DNA from: Deuterostichococcus epilithicus
Taxonomy: Eukaryota; Chlorophyta; Trebouxiophyceae; Prasiolales; Stichococcaceae
Direction of reading: 5' to 3'
Assembly (NCBI GenBank): GCA_033439295.1
Contig: JAVTLE010000011.1
Span: 82-64,081, forward strand
DNA length: 64,000 bases
Part shown: piece by piece, positions 32,290 through 44,030 of the stretch
How the letters are laid out: the number at the start of each line of letters is the position of its first letter
Numbering within the stretch: position 1 is the stretch's first letter
The notes under the pieces: model-generated
The model's input: the letters and a program-made list of their open reading frames with translations, nothing else
Database searches by the model: none
Told to the model about the DNA's origin: nothing
Made by a program: the position numbers and the translations under genes

Positions 32290-35200
32290 ATGGCAGACCG
32301 GCCGGGGTCGCCCAACTCGCCGGCAGCTGCGAAGCGCGCCGCCATCATCGAGCGCTACGGAGCCAGTCGGTCCTCCTCCGCAAACTCCGTTAACGGCATG
32401 CACCTGGTGCGGCGGGCTTGGGCTCCCTAGGAAACCCCCTCAACATCCCCTTTCGGACCCTCGTGTTCGCTCTCCCGCGAAGCCACAGAAGCAGGCGACC
32501 ATGCTGCAGATCTCCATTGATTTGGTTGCCTCCAGGAGAATGAGGGACCTTTGAAACCTGCTGCTGCAGGCGCGGCTGGTCCCGGAGGAGCTGCCAGAGC
32601 AAAACTATGTCAAGCGCACGGTGGGCGCGCTGGAAACGCGCATCGCCAGTGTGGGCAGCCCGCCGACGTCACCGCGCGGCGGCAGCGGCAGCTGGAAGGT
32701 GGGACCCGCGAGCCCGCAGCTGAGCCGGAAACCTGCGCCAAGGCGCCGCGTCATGCATGGCGCTTGCTGCCGCACATGTTGTGTCGCGCTCGTGGTGCGG
32801 TGACGCCGCTGCTGACGTGCAGGGCAGCGCATCGGAGCCGACACCTGCTCGCATGCGTGCACATCTGCATTTGACTTGTGCCCATGGTGTGACAGCACAT
32901 CCTGCCTGCCGCCGCCGCAGGCGCCGCTGGAGCAGTGGATCTCCATCAGCGCCGGCGACGGCATTGCCGCCTACGTGCCTGACAGCAGAGGCGCCAGCCC
33001 GCTGCGGCGCACCACCACACACGACTATGCGCCAGGCGGGGGCGGCGGCAGCGATGCCTGCGACGGCCTCCCTGGCGGCTCCTTCGCCCGCGGCAACACA
33101 GGCGGGTCGCCGCCGCATGATGGCGCCAGCAGCGACCGCGGCCTGCCGCGCACGAAGAGCGCGCCACGCGATCCCGGCGCTGCGGCGGCGGCGGTCGCGG
33201 CGGCCGCGGCGGCTGCCGCGGAGTGGAGCCGTGCCGNGGNGGGCCGCGCCGCGGCGGCGCGCGCCTGGGCGGCCGGCGGGAAGCTGTCGACGAAGAAGGC
33301 CCAGGCAGTCAGCACGGTGGGTGTCTGCAGCACCAACGAGCATGCCGCCGCCCTTGAGAGTTTCAAAATTTGGTGGCTGGAGTTGACGCGAACCGCACAT
33401 GAGGGCGGCAGCAGCCAGCGGCAGCATTGCTGGCCAGTTGCAGGCCCGGCGCCTGCCCCCTCTGCCTCGCACGTGACCTGGCCTCACTAGACCTTGTGCA
33501 CTGCCCAGCTCGACCCCTTCTGCTGCCGCCGGCGGTGCCTCGGCTTGGAGGCAGGCCCAGCCGCAGGCAGGTTCATGCTAGTTTTGGAGGTTGTTGGAAT
33601 CTGACGCGCCACATCCGCGTTGCCTCCAGTTTGCAGAGGCGAACGGCGTCAACGCGGCGGTGGCATCCGCTGCAGCCTGGGCGCTGTCGCGGGAGGAGGC
33701 GCACACAAAGGCACTGGCGTCGCACACCTCGTCGCCTGCCGTTGCTGCAAAGGGTCCCGCGCAGCACAGTCAGGTGCTCCACACATCTCTTCTCTGGCCA
33801 TTGCCATGTAGCCTCGCCAGTTTTGGTGTCTGTGAGCCGCAGCAGCCGGGCTGTTCAACACTGTCAGTGACACCACAAAGTTTCTTCTCGAAATTGCAGC
33901 CGGCGAGCGCCCGGCGGTCCGGCTCCGACCCATCGGTGGACCTGGCGGCGGCCCTGGCGGAGGCGTCAGCCTGGATGCAAACCACCGGCAGCCGCCGCCC
34001 CTCTCGCGACGGCGGCGAGGCGGGTGGCAGCGGCGGCGGCGGCGGCCCGGCGGCGGTGGCAGCGGCGGCGCCGTCGGCGGCCCGCACCTCGGCCAGCGAT
34101 CCCTCGCTGCGGGCCTCCGCGGCGGCGGCAGCGGCCTTCATGTGGGATATGCGACCCATTCGTACGGGCGCCGGCGCCGGCGGCCGGGCAGCAGTCCCGC
34201 GGCTGGATCTGTCTCCAGCGGCGCGCGGCCAGAACAGCAGTGGCAATGCCGCTGCCGCCGAAGGTGATGCCGCGGACGGCACCAGCGAGGCTGCCAACGG
34301 ACATGCGGCGCAGCCCGCTGCGATGCCGTCGGCGCAACCGCCGCAGCAGTGGGCACCAATGGGCGGGGACCTCGCGACGGCGCTGTCCATGATCGACGAG
34401 ACGCGGGAGAAGTCAGGGCCGTCTGGCAATGGCGGCGGCGGCGAGGGGGCTGACTCAACCCGGCGGCTGCAGCCGCGGCGGCTGCTTGTCGGCGGCGGCC
34501 CCCGCAAGAGCTCCGACGCGCAGGTGGGGCTTTTCCTGCCAGCGACGTCGCTGTAGCTGCTAGTACCGCCACAACCACATCTCTCTTGGCTCTGCCTCTG
34601 GGTGGGAATATGCGGAGCAGGGTGTGACCATTGATGGCGTCATGATAGCAGCGGCGCAGGCGAAAGCCGAACTCAGGGTATTCCACCTGCCGTGGTTCAG
34701 CCTCTGTCCAAACTATGTGTCTGGTGGGCTCAGCTGACATTCCCTTGAGTATCAGACAATCTTGGCGCTGCAGGTGATGTCGGTTGATGGCATTGCCGCG
34801 GTGGCGGCGCAGCGGCTGGAGGATCGGCCGCAAGTGTGGACTCCTGTGCATTCACCGGTCTTGCTGTGCCCTTTCACAGGCGTGGCATCCATCGGCGGTG
34901 TCATCACAGCGGTGGCGCAGGACGTGGACATGAATGCACAGTCCTCCTCTTGGCCTGGTTCTGGGACACATGCCGCGACTTCACTTCACGTCAAATCAAG
35001 ACGAACAAAGAACATACGTCCCTACACCGCAGGTGGTGTCCATCGATGGCGCCATCGCGGCGGTGGCGCAGGAGATGGTGGAAGACATCCGGGCGCGGGA
35101 CGCAGCGGAGGCGGCGAAGGCGGCGGACCTGGCAGCCTCGCTCCCCGGCGGGGTGCGGCGCTGCGTTCCCCAGCGTCCAAAGTCCAACCCTGGCTTGTTT

Positions 35201-38200
35201 ATGACATGCCAATGATCCCCGGGCACCCTGTCAGACCAAGGCTGACCCCGTGCCCGCCAGCGGCGCCACGGGAGCCGCCTCCGCGTTCAATTAAAGCGGG
35301 CCTGCTATGACGCCCAGGGCCGCCGCCGCCTGCACACCAAGCCTGCTGCAGCATGCACAGAATCACTCTTCTCAGCATCCGCTGCTCATCACAGCATCCG
35401 CTGCACGCAGGACGAGGGCGTGCCCGCGCCCGGCGACCTGCGCGCGCAGCTGGCCTCCGCCAACTTTCGGGTGCTGGCACACCTGACACTGCAGCTGGAC
35501 GTTGCGGCCCGCGCCGCGGGCTACGTCTCGGCGCCCACCTCGCCGGGGGCGCATGCGGCGGCCGTGGGCCGCGCGCACCGCCTGTGGGGCAGCCTGAGCG
35601 AGGGGGACAAAGAGTCCGACGAGGAGGAGCACGAGTGGGGCCGCGCCCACGAGAGTCCGGCGGCGCTGCTGCCGCTGCGGGCGCGGCGGGTGCGGCCCGC
35701 GTCGGCGCCGCAGGTGGGCTCAGTTCATGGTCTAGTGTTTTGCGGAACATCTGCTGCTTCTGCCGTCCTCAGCGCCCGCTGCCGCCCTCCACCTTGCTTG
35801 TTTTCCATCCGCCATCGGCCTTGGGCTGGTCACTCCGCGTGGCTGCTGGCAGCTGCTGACCCAGAGACTGTTCCCACAGGACGCGCACCGGGGCCTGCGG
35901 CAGGCCTGCATGGGGGCTTTTGCCGTCGCATGATTTGCTTGTGCTGCTTCCGGCATCCTGTGGCAGCTGACTTGCCGCGTTGCAGCCCGCACCGGAGGGC
36001 CCTGCTAACAAGCGTGTCGCTGCCTGGTGCACCCTGCAGCAATTCTCCCGGAGGCGGAGCCGCCGCCGCACCGGTGAGGCGGCAGCTGAGGGGGCCGTCC
36101 TGGAGTCGCACCCGCTGCCGTCGCCGACCGGCACACAGGTGGGCAGCCCTCACTAGCCAAGCCTCAGCCGATGTGCGGCATGCCCGGTGGGGTTGCACAG
36201 CGCAAGATGTGCCTGCCCTACTTGCCCTCCTTGGGTTCGTCTATGCGCTGCCGCCAGCAGCATGCGGCCTGGGGTGCTAGGAAAAGCACCCAGGTGCCGA
36301 CAGCTATACGAGCTGCTGCTGCCGGCCGGCAGCGCCGCACATGCTGCTGACACATCGCACAATATTACTCGCTGCCCGTTCCACTCCCTTGTGCCTCAGC
36401 TACGGCTTGGAGGCTACACAGCCTGACAGCAAACTCTGACAGCCAACAGCGACCACAAGCTCGCGACCTCGGAGCATGGCGACTGCGCACAACCGAATCT
36501 TGGGTCTGGTTCACCGTCTGGCAGCCAGACGTGCCCTGCCTAGACTCCAATCCTGCTGGCTCACGCCCCATTCACTGCTGCTTGAACAGGATGGTCTGAC
36601 GAGCGAAGACTCCGGCAGCCCTGGGCGGCCACCGACCAACAACCCCATCTTCCGGGACCGGCCGCCGAGCCCGCTGGGCGATGCGCCGCTGTCGGTGCGC
36701 TCCCTTGTGAAGCCCTTCTTGTCCACAGGGAACAAAACAAATGTTGACGCGCCAGCCAGCCAAAGGCCGGCTCTGCAGCAGCGCCCGGGCCGAGCTCCGC
36801 GCCTCGCCTCGCAGGAATCGTGCTGGCAAGAAAGGCTTTTGTTGTCCACTTCACAATCAGGGGCAATTTCCTGGACAACAAGCGAGCGACTCGACCTGGT
36901 GCTGGAAGCGGCTGCGAAACTTGGTGCTAGAAGCAGCTGCGGGCGTCAGGTTCTGCGCTTTGCATACCTTGCTGCGGCGCCAGAGCCGCGCAGCTGCCTG
37001 CAATGGCCAGGCACGTCAGCAGCTGCAGCGCGGCTCAGCTGGTAGTTGCTCCGAAAGCCTGGCAGCAAATCAAGGACGGGGGCGCTGCACGATGTGGAAG
37101 AGGCGCAAAGCGGCGCCACCTCTACGGCAGCAGGCACGAGGCCGCTGGAGGGAACCCCCCTCTCCGAACCACAGCACGTGATCGCCGCGCAGGGTCGTGC
37201 GGTGAAGGGTGCGCAGCAGCGGCGGCGGCGGCGGCTGCGGCGGCGCGCAGCCCGAGCGGGCAGGATGCACCACGAACCTGCGGCGTGACCTTCACGGAGC
37301 ACTGTGCGATGTCCAGGGGCATGCGGCGAAGGAGGCGCGGCGGCGGCGGCGGCGCGTGCAGCGGCAGGACTCGCTGCGGCGGCGCTACGGCGGCTACTCC
37401 CCCCGCGCCTTCCCGCTGGACGACATCCTGGGCGCCGCCAACCCCTCGCCCGAGGACGCCCCCGACAAGGGCCTCCAGGCGCTGCTGGCGCAGATGGCGC
37501 GGGGCGGCAATGGAACCGGCGACGGCGCCGCCAGCCCGTCGGAGCTGACGTCTTCTGAGACGTCCTCGGCGCCCGGCAGCCCGGTGACGTGCAGCGGCGG
37601 CGCGGCGGCGGGCCTAGGCGGCGAGGGCAACGGCTGCATGCCGCCGTCGCGGCTCGGCACTGTGAGCGCGGCGGCCGGCGGCGGCCAGAAGGAGAGGAAG
37701 CCGACGCGGCGCCTGTCGTGGGCCGATGAACATCAGGTGCGGCGCCGCTCGCGTGCCCTGGTCCCGCTTCCCTTTCCTTCCTGCAAGCCGCCTGCACCGT
37801 GGCAGCGGCCCCCAGTCTCGCACTGGCTGCAACCTGACCTGCCGCCGCCATGGTCACGCTGTCCACCAGCTTAGGTCCGCTTTCTTTTCGTCAGGATGCA
37901 CGACTCCCTGCATGCAGACAGCCGCCGACTCCCTGCATCTGCATTCTGATCGGAGATGCTCTGCGGAGCCGTCCGGCAAAGGCTTCCTTCCAGCACCGAC
38001 AGGCGCCAGCTGGCGGGATTGGGGGCTGATTGCTGCACACACTCCAGCACTGTCGTGCCCACACTGCGCAGCAAGCTCGAGCCCAGCACGTGGGCATGGC
38101 ATGTATCAGCCACAGCGTCGAGCTCTGTGCGTCTGAAATATGCCTGCAACATCTGGCACCCTCTGAAAAGGGTATGCACACCACCCCGCAGGAGCCGCTG

Positions 38201-39392
38201 AGCTCGGAGCTGGTAGCCAGGGGCCTGAGCGCGGCCTGGGAGTCGGCCAAAGCACGCAGCGGCCCCACCAGCATGCCACCTGCCCTGGCGACGTTCCAGG
38301 TGCGCGCTGCCGTGCACCGCTTCTGCCACTTGTCACCTTGCCGACGGGCAGCGCCTGAACCTGGAACCCCTGCTGCCGGCGCCTGCCTCCCCGCCCACCC
38401 GCCCTGGGCGCAGGCGGCTTCACGTGAGACTGTCAGACTCTCAGACGCCTGCCCGAGCCCCCTGCCCCGCTCCGCAGGAGGCTTCCAGCCCGCCGACGTC
38501 GCCCGGCGGCGGCCCGGTCGCGCCCCCGACGCCGGAGCAGCAGCCGTCCGCGGCGGGTCGGCCGCACGCCGGCGCCAGCGAGCCGCCGCTGCCGCGCGCC
38601 AGCAGCCGGAGCCATTCGGACGGCGACCTGCTGGCCGGCCTGCTGCTGCCGCGGGCGCTGCCGAGGACCGAGGAGGCCGCGGAACCGGAGGCGGCCGCGG
38701 CGCAGCGGCGCGCGGCCGAGGCAGAGCACCGGCGCCACGTCACGGTGCGCCACCACGGTGCAGCCGGCTGCGTGTGTTGGGTCGCTGCAAAGCCCAGCAG
38801 GGGGAGCCGACTGCATGTAGAGGACGTAGGACATTCACAGCTCACCCTACTGTGGTGGCTGCTGAGGCATGCATGTCGTCGCTTAGTGGCAAACCAGTGC
38901 GTTCGTACATCCGTTCATTTGTTGGCAGCAGCCGCCCAAGCTGGTTTGCCACTGAGCAGACACCGAGTGCTTTTTCAAGCGCTTCTCCCTGCACAAGGAG
39001 CCTGCCGGAACCCTTGAATGCCCTTCCAGCACAGGGAGCCTGCCAGAACCCATGCAAGCTGTCGCTCACATGGGCTGGTGGGGTCGGTGTCCAGGAAGAG
39101 GTGGCGGCAGCAGATCGGCAGCGCGCGGCGCAGCGCAGCGCCGCGGCGGCATGCAAGGAGGAGGAGGCCAGGGCGCGGGCCGCCGTGGTTGNCGTCGCCG
39201 AGGTGGCGGCGGCTGCCGAGCGCGCCGCGGCCGCCGACGCGCCGCTGCCGCCGCTGCGGGTGCCGGGCTCGCCGCCGGCGCGNCNGCGGCCAGGTGCCGG
39301 CCCGGAGGTGTCCAGCGAGATCCAGGCGGCCGAGCAGGGCGGCGGCGCTGCGCCCGTGCCAGCGGCGGACGCTGCCGCCGCCGCGTCCACGC

Positions 39393-39442
<50 letters not shown>

Positions 39443-40486
39443 TGTCGCGGCTGTCGCTGCCAGTCCCGCAGCCCGCGCCAAGGGAGCCGCCGTCGCCGGC
39501 CGCCGGCTCCGACGCCGGCAGCTGGCGCAGCGAGCGCTCGGGCAGCTGGGCGTACCTGGGCGACGCGGCGCGGAGCGTGAGGAAGCGCTTCCGCCGCATG
39601 TCCTCCGACTCGTTCGCATCCGAGCTCAGCAGTGCGTTCCCAAGCCTCCTTGCTGTCAAGCCTCCGCCTGCCTGCTACCCTTCCTCCGTGTGCCCTTCTG
39701 TGGGCATGGCCGCAGGGGTGCCGGCTGCCTGAAAGGTTTAGGGTTTAGGACCCTTGGCTGCAGCGGGGATCATGCAAGGGCTGCTACTGTGACCGGTGTG
39801 ACCGGCACAACCCTGTCGAGGGCGGCCCAGTTCTCTCGCAGCAAGCCCTGCGCAGCTGAGGCTGGCCTCGATTGCGCCCTCGCAGAGCTTGCGTACAACG
39901 GCGAGACGCCCAAATTCGCTGGCGAAGTGGTGCGCGAGCCCCACAGCCGCGGGGCCGGGCGGCCGCCGCGGCCGTCGCCCTTCGCCTGCTTCCGGCCCGG
40001 GGAGGCTCACCCCGACTCGGGCGTGGCGGGCCGGCTCCGCAGCATGATGCCCGGCGGCGGGCCGCCGGGGGCCGACGAGCAGCAGTACGAGTCGGTGGTG
40101 GTGCGCACCGCGACCGGCGACAAGCTGATGGTACGGCGGCCGGTCCGCAGCCCGGCGGCGTCACGGCAGGCGTCAGCCGAGCGGATGCAGCGGCCGGCCG
40201 CCGGCCGCCGGGCGTCGCACGACGGCGGCACGGGCAACCGCCGCTGCCGCAGCTGCTCCGCCAGGCGCGGCCGCCTAGCCTGTTGGGGCGCGCGGGCGGC
40301 GGCGGCGCCTTCGCACAGCAGCAGCACCGCAGCCATGGCGGCGGCGGCAGCGCCGCGCCGGCCGCGCCGCTGACGCCCAGGACCGGCGGCGTCGGCCTGT
40401 TCCGGAAGCTCATCGGCAAGAAGGCACACAGTGAGGCAGCGGTCGAGGTGCCATACGTTCCTGCAGCTGCCCGGCAGCCGGCCTGA
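32290..40486 (+). CDS. Large low-complexity protein of unknown function
   Basis: Starts at ATG 32290 (MADRPGSPNSPAAAKRAAII). Exons follow with RLVPEELPEQNYVKRTVGAL (~32.6 kb), APLEQWISISAGDGIAAYVP (~32.9 kb), a long Ala/Gly/Ser exon (~33.9-34.5 kb), VVSIDGAIAAVAQEMVEDI (35034 on), and an acidic EGDKESDEEEHEWGR stretch (~35.6 kb). Later come DSLRRRYGGYSPRAFPLDDI and KPTRRLSWADEHQ (~37.3-37.7 kb), SVRKRFRRMSSDSFASELSS (~39.6 kb) and a terminal GVGLFRKLIGKKAH with stop at 40484-40486. Ser-rich basic patches resemble kinase sites, and the RRLSW/RRMSS motifs could bind phosphatase or kinase; this is inference. Frames switch at the CAG tract (39394-39441), near 40.24 kb and around N bases, probably sequence errors. 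It converges with the next gene. It could be more than one gene. Confidence 0.5.
34621..35033 (+). repeat. Three echoes of an exon 5' end in the large gene
   Basis: The real exon starts at 35034 (CAG|GTGGTGTCCATCGATGGC, VVSIDGAIAAVAQE). Earlier copies start at 34621 (GVTIDGVMIAAAQAKAE), 34774 (VMSVDGIAAVAAQRLE) and 34880 (GVASIGGVITAVAQDVD). Every copy follows an acceptor-like CAG. Spacings are 153, 106 and 154 bases. Confidence 0.9.
38991..39064 (+). repeat. Tandem ~37-base duplication
   Basis: Two adjacent units share GCACARGGAGCCTGCC and RGAACCC, just upstream of the acceptor for the exon that begins EEVAAADRQRAAQ. Confidence 0.8.
39394..39441 (+). repeat. (CAG)16 microsatellite
   Basis: Sixteen CAG units inside an exon. 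The frame that makes sense downstream (RLSLPVPQPAPREPPSP) reads poly-Gln. The frame that makes sense upstream (VSSEIQAAEQGGGAAPVPA) reads poly-Ser. A length error or real indel in the tract is likely. Confidence 0.95.
39735..39750 (+). repeat. Interstitial telomere-repeat fragment in intron
   Basis: GGTTTAGGGTTTAGGA, two full TTTAGGG units, about 100 bases after a GTGCGT donor at 39632, in the intron before the LAYNGETPKF exon. Confidence 0.85.
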
Positions 40487-40800
40487 TGGCCTTTGCCGTC
40501 AGCTGGATGGCGGCTCACAGACGACAGGCCCGTAGACGGTGCCAGAGTTTGCTGCAGCGACGGCGTGACGCCACAGCAAGGCACGTGATTAGGGATTCGC
40601 AGTGCGCCAGCATGCGACAGGCAGTCGGTGCTGCAGCTCATCAGCCAAGTGTCGACCCCTCAGTTGTGCGCAAGGAAGTCCAGCGGCCCCTCGAGTGGCG
40701 CTGCGGCAGGCATGGCGATCGAGCTCTATGTGTCTGCTGCAGAGCAGGGTCTCCATTTCGTCATCCTCGGCATGACCACCCTTCTTTAGCATCTTTCAGG

Positions 40801-40994
40801 TTGTGTTTTGCGTCCACTTCGCCTGGCAGGACAAATTACGCGCCGCCTTTGTGCAGCGAGTTGTCGTTGACGGCAAGTTTTATTACACTGAGGTCGCATT
40901 TTGGTTTGGACGGGAATTTATCTCTCTGGGTCTGGCGCCCCCTTTACAAACTTTTGAAACTGTGGCGAGTTGTGATCCCCTCAACAACTCATAA
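40801..40994 (+). CDS. Short AT-richer open frame, unrecognised
   Basis: After a CTTTCAG acceptor-like site the frame reads VVFCVHFAWQDKLRAAFVQR, then VVVDGKFYYTEVAFWFGREF, and stops at 40994. The composition (Phe, Tyr, Trp, Val) is that of a folded protein and unlike the Ala/Pro/Ser-rich neighbours. It could be a terminal exon, a gene fragment or a remnant of foreign DNA. No family is recognised. Confidence 0.3.
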
Positions 40995-41168
40995 AACATG
41001 CCCTGCTGTAACATACCAATGTCAACCCTATGTGAAGGATGCGAGTCACACAAAGGACCATAAAATCCAACTGTGACCAACTATGAGATGAAAGAGAGAT
41101 GCACAAAAGGTTGCGGAGTTCCGCCACTGACCCACCATTTCCTCCCCAAATATGCAGCAGCCCGCGGG

Positions 41169-41192
41169 CTGCTGCTGCTGCTGCTGCTGCTG
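41169..41192 (+). repeat. (CTG)8 microsatellite
   Basis: Eight CTG/TGC units just downstream of the stop of the large minus gene. Confidence 0.9.
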
Positions 41193-41448
41193 TGCGTCTG
41201 AATACGGAACCGTGCCGTCCGGCATAATACAGTCCTGCATCCGCCTGCGGTGTCAACCCCACGTCCCGCTGGCAGCTCGCAGTGTGGCTTGCCAACTGCT
41301 GCCTGAATGAACCCTGCAACCCCTCCGGCGGAGGGCCTCCCCCACTGTGCACTGGAGAGCGGCATGTGCCATCACAACTCCCGTCGTCACAACTCAACCT
41401 CGCGACAACACAATGCATGTCGCCCAGCTTCCCTCTCCGCCAGTGCAT

Positions 41449-43979
41449 CTAGGTGTAGTTGCCGTTGGTGCCTCTTTCGTGCTCGGGGCCCAGCTGCGCC
41501 GCCTGCCGGCGCCACCGCCGGAACAGCCGTGCAAGCGCCTACTTTGACGAGCCATGGGCGCTGCTGGGCGGTGTTGCCACTGCGCAAAGAGCATAGTCGG
41601 AACCAGGGTCAGCACCCATGTCAGGAAAGGGTCGTTCTGGGCTCCAGGACAGGGCGACTGCACAGGAAACGAAATGCATGGGAGGCAGCTGACAAACTGC
41701 TGCAGTCAACAGAAGCTGCTCAGAATTCTGCAAAGTCACACAGACACATCGAGCACCTGCAGTGCGGGGGGCAATGGAGACTGGAAGGCAAGCAGCGCGG
41801 TTTACCAATGGCAGAAGGCTGCATGGGCAGCGCCCCCAGGCGGCTGGCGCCGGCGCCGCCGCCGCGCTGCAGCAGCCGCTCCTTCAGGCTGCGCCGCCCG
41901 GTGTCGAATTCGAAGTCGTCGACGAGGCTGGCGCCGTACCCTGCGGCACCCGCCTCCAATTCCTCGTACGCCGCGGCGCTGCCAACGCGGCGGTGTGCCG
42001 GAATGGCGCCTGGACACGGGGTTCGCGGCACCCACAGCCCGTCAGGGGCGGCGCCAGATGCCAGTGGGCCGGTGTGTTGGTGGGATCGGGATGTCACCAG
42101 GGGATGTTGACAGCTCGGATGCACCACTGGGAGTGCTGGTGCGATGCCGACGGAGTGACAGCTGTACAGTCGTGTCCAGATCATAGTGAGATGGGTTGGC
42201 AGAGACCCTGCGCGTCAGGTCCTCGCCCCACCGCGTGAGCGGGCGTGCATGCGCGGTTGCTGAACGGCAGTCACAAGCCAGCGCCAAGGTGCAAGGGGAT
42301 CAGGGGTCACAGCCTTACAAGGAGCTGCACAGCAATGTCGCTCACCGGCGCTGTGGGCACGGTCCATCGGGGACAGCAGGCCGGACAGGCTGGGCATGTT
42401 GCCCCCCGCCGCCAGCTTGAGCGGCGCCCGGTCGCCGGGCGGCGGCGGNGNNNNNAGGCGTTCCGCGGGAGCGCCGGCGTCAGCCGACACCCGCGGGCTG
42501 GGCGCGGGGCTGCTGCCTGCGGAGCGCGGCACCATGAAGCGCCGCTCGCGCTTCGTTTCGGTTTTCCGCGCCACCATCCGCGGCGGCCGCTCCGCCAGCA
42601 GCGCTGCCGTCTCCTGCGGTGCCGCGACAGGGGGCGCGTAGAATGAGACGGCTTCTGAATCGCGTCCAAGCAATAGCTCCCTTGCCAGCTTACGAACGGG
42701 ACCGCCGCAGGGTAGGGGGGAATCGCACGCTGCGTGACCGCACGCATCCACTGTGCGGAGCGTACAGGACCAGGGGAGAGTAGCTTCACTCTCGAGCGCT
42801 CTGCACGACTTGTCGGTTCTGGCTGGTTCAGATTCAGCGACTCGCACCAGCTGCGCGGCCGACTGCTGGTGATCCAGCGACGTGGGCGCCGCCGCGGCCG
42901 AGGACGGCGCGACTGCCGCAGGGCGCCGCAGCGCAGGCTCCGCCACGACTGGGCGCCGCAGCGCCCCGGACGAGCTGCCGGCCGAGGAGCTGCTGACTGC
43001 AGGTGGGAAGCAGCCATGATCAGTCTGACAGTGGCAGGGGCCCAGAAAGTCGAGGGGACTGAACAGGGCCGATGTGCCATATGTCCGATGATTTTCAAGG
43101 CAACCAAAAGCAGGGCTGCCGCAGTCGCAGACAAGCACAGATGCCGCAGCCCAATGGCGCTGTCGCAGGCGTGCCGTCACGCTTCAACCCTGAACCTGGC
43201 GTGCGCCCACAGGCCCCAGAAGTGAGCGTCCGCAGGCCTCGAGGCACGACCATGTCTTGCAGGCAGCGTCATGCTGCAGTGCTGCAGTTGGGGATCGCAG
43301 CCACCATCAGAGCATCGGCAGCCGACGGCCTGCAAACCCTGCTATGCAGATCCCGAAGAGATCACCTGCGGAATCTACAGAGTCGCCGGTGGGCCGCCCT
43401 TCCGTCCTCGCCACTGGCCGGCTGCGCAGGCCGCTGAGCGCAGAGCTGGCGGGCGGCCCGAATGGCGCCGGCGCCGCCGCCGCCGCTGCTGCCACATGGT
43501 CCTGCTGCTGCTGGGCCAATCGCTGCTGGTCGGAGTGGCCAAAGGGCGAGGCCGCCGGCAACGACCCGGCGGGCGGCGCCGGCGGCGCGGCAACGGCCAC
43601 AGGTTTGTGCACCGACGGCTGCGGCGGCGGTAGCCCTTGCGGGCTCGGCACCACCGCCGACGCCGGCGCCAGCGGCTGCGGCTGCGGCCGGACTGCGGCA
43701 ATATGCGAGTGCGCCGACGGCTGCGGGGGCGGCAGGCCGTGCAGGCTCGGCTTGGGCGGCGGCGCAGGCGCCGGCGGCTGCGGCTTTGCGGAGGCGACGG
43801 GCTGGTGGGCGGAGACGTGCCGCGGGGACAGGTTGGCTGTACGCGGGGACGCTGGCGGCGTGCGCCTTCCAAAGCCAAACCATCGCGGCGACTTCGGTGG
43901 CGGCTGCGGCCTGGCCTGCTGCGGAGGCGGCTGCGGCGTCTGTGACGGCGGCTGCGGCTGCGGCTGCGGCTGCGGCTGC

Positions 43980-44030
<51 letters not shown>

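Larger units (their letters stand above)
40487..41448. other. Convergent 3' region with a lower-GC island
   Basis: Lies between the stops of two large convergent genes. Much of 40.8-41.0 kb is clearly poorer in GC than everything around it. TGTAA, the usual green-algal poly(A) signal, occurs at 41007-41011 on the plus strand and 40944-40948 on the minus strand, so the two 3' UTRs may overlap. Confidence 0.5.
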
